A DNA stretch of 11,336 nt from Baffinella frigidus (lineage: Eukaryota; Cryptophyceae; Cryptomonadales; Baffinellaceae): assembly GCA_026770585.1 (NCBI GenBank), contig MU646627.1:203004-214339 (forward strand), written 5' to 3'. The DNA is not shown here. Position 1 is the stretch's first letter. The text below holds more notes on this DNA, generated by a model. It was not told the DNA's origin, ran no database searches, and worked only from the letters and a program-made list of their open reading frames with translations.

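Noticed and set aside
10041-10676. CRISPR array
   Set aside because: The 20-bp units are contiguous without spacers, and the context is an intron-rich eukaryotic gene.
9669-10784. Overlapping plus-strand frames across the 20-bp arrays (YCTRPISIVQ-like peptides)
   Set aside because: The arrays read open in several frames because the unit is 20 bp. Only the PVPSL islands show codon-level conservation, and each ends at CAG|GTTACG.
10854-11045. Open frame after the acceptor at 10869
   Set aside because: It begins inside the duplicated pre-acceptor block, ends in telomere-like sequence and has no copy or phase support; kept only as a possibility.

Overview
The window looks like nuclear DNA of a eukaryote and holds the interior of one long, intron-rich gene on the + strand. 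Neither its first nor its last exon is visible. Most of the DNA between exons is a degenerate 7-bp repeat related to the plant-type telomere motif (CCCTAAA). That motif and the intron style suggest a green alga or another alga. From memory, the prasinophyte Cymbomonas and some dinoflagellates have similar telomere-like filler, but this is an unverified, low-confidence guess. No bacterial gene signals, rRNA, tRNA or CRISPR were seen.

The main result is a hand-built chain of 17 short exons: 290-346, 569-604, 1123-1167, 1723-1779, 2290-2362, 2590-2717, 3573-3707, 4083-4157, 4867-4920, 5150-5266, 6371-6476, 7406-7492, 8254-8295, 8389-8438, 9123-9224, 9951-10007 and 11127 to the window end. Every exon has an AG acceptor and a GT or GC donor. 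The splice phases match at every junction, and the joined frame is 1431 nt (477 codons) without a stop. The left third resembles one or two cyclic-nucleotide-binding (cNBD) folds: a segment HPCFKGLKPQE, then DLEPTSVLFGKG, then VLIVKRGCVNL. I do not recognise the rest of the protein.

Many exons are present as several tandem, often damaged copies. There are two copies near 1123 and 1351, two near 1723 and 1871, two near 2590 and 2842, three at 3100-3707, four at 3882-4620, four at 5150-5711, three at 6371-6791, at least seven at 6968-8071, seven at 8506-9728 and four at 9951-10728. Differences between copies are mainly synonymous or conservative, and intact copies keep the splice phase. This suggests exon birth and death inside one gene, with the possibility of alternative (perhaps mutually exclusive) exons.

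The introns also carry a second layer of repeats: a small hairpin element with AAGTTGAC/GTCAACTT arms and a near-constant 24-nt loop (six copies, both orientations), a 20-bp ATTGTACA-containing repeat in arrays near 7092, 7811 and 10041-10676, a 23-bp tandem array at 1172-1299, a 112-bp MITE-like inverted repeat at 5731-5842, a second inverted-repeat element near 9240-9358, a GT microsatellite and an AT-rich tract. The open frames seen on the minus strand are translations of the 7-bp repeats and are not genes.
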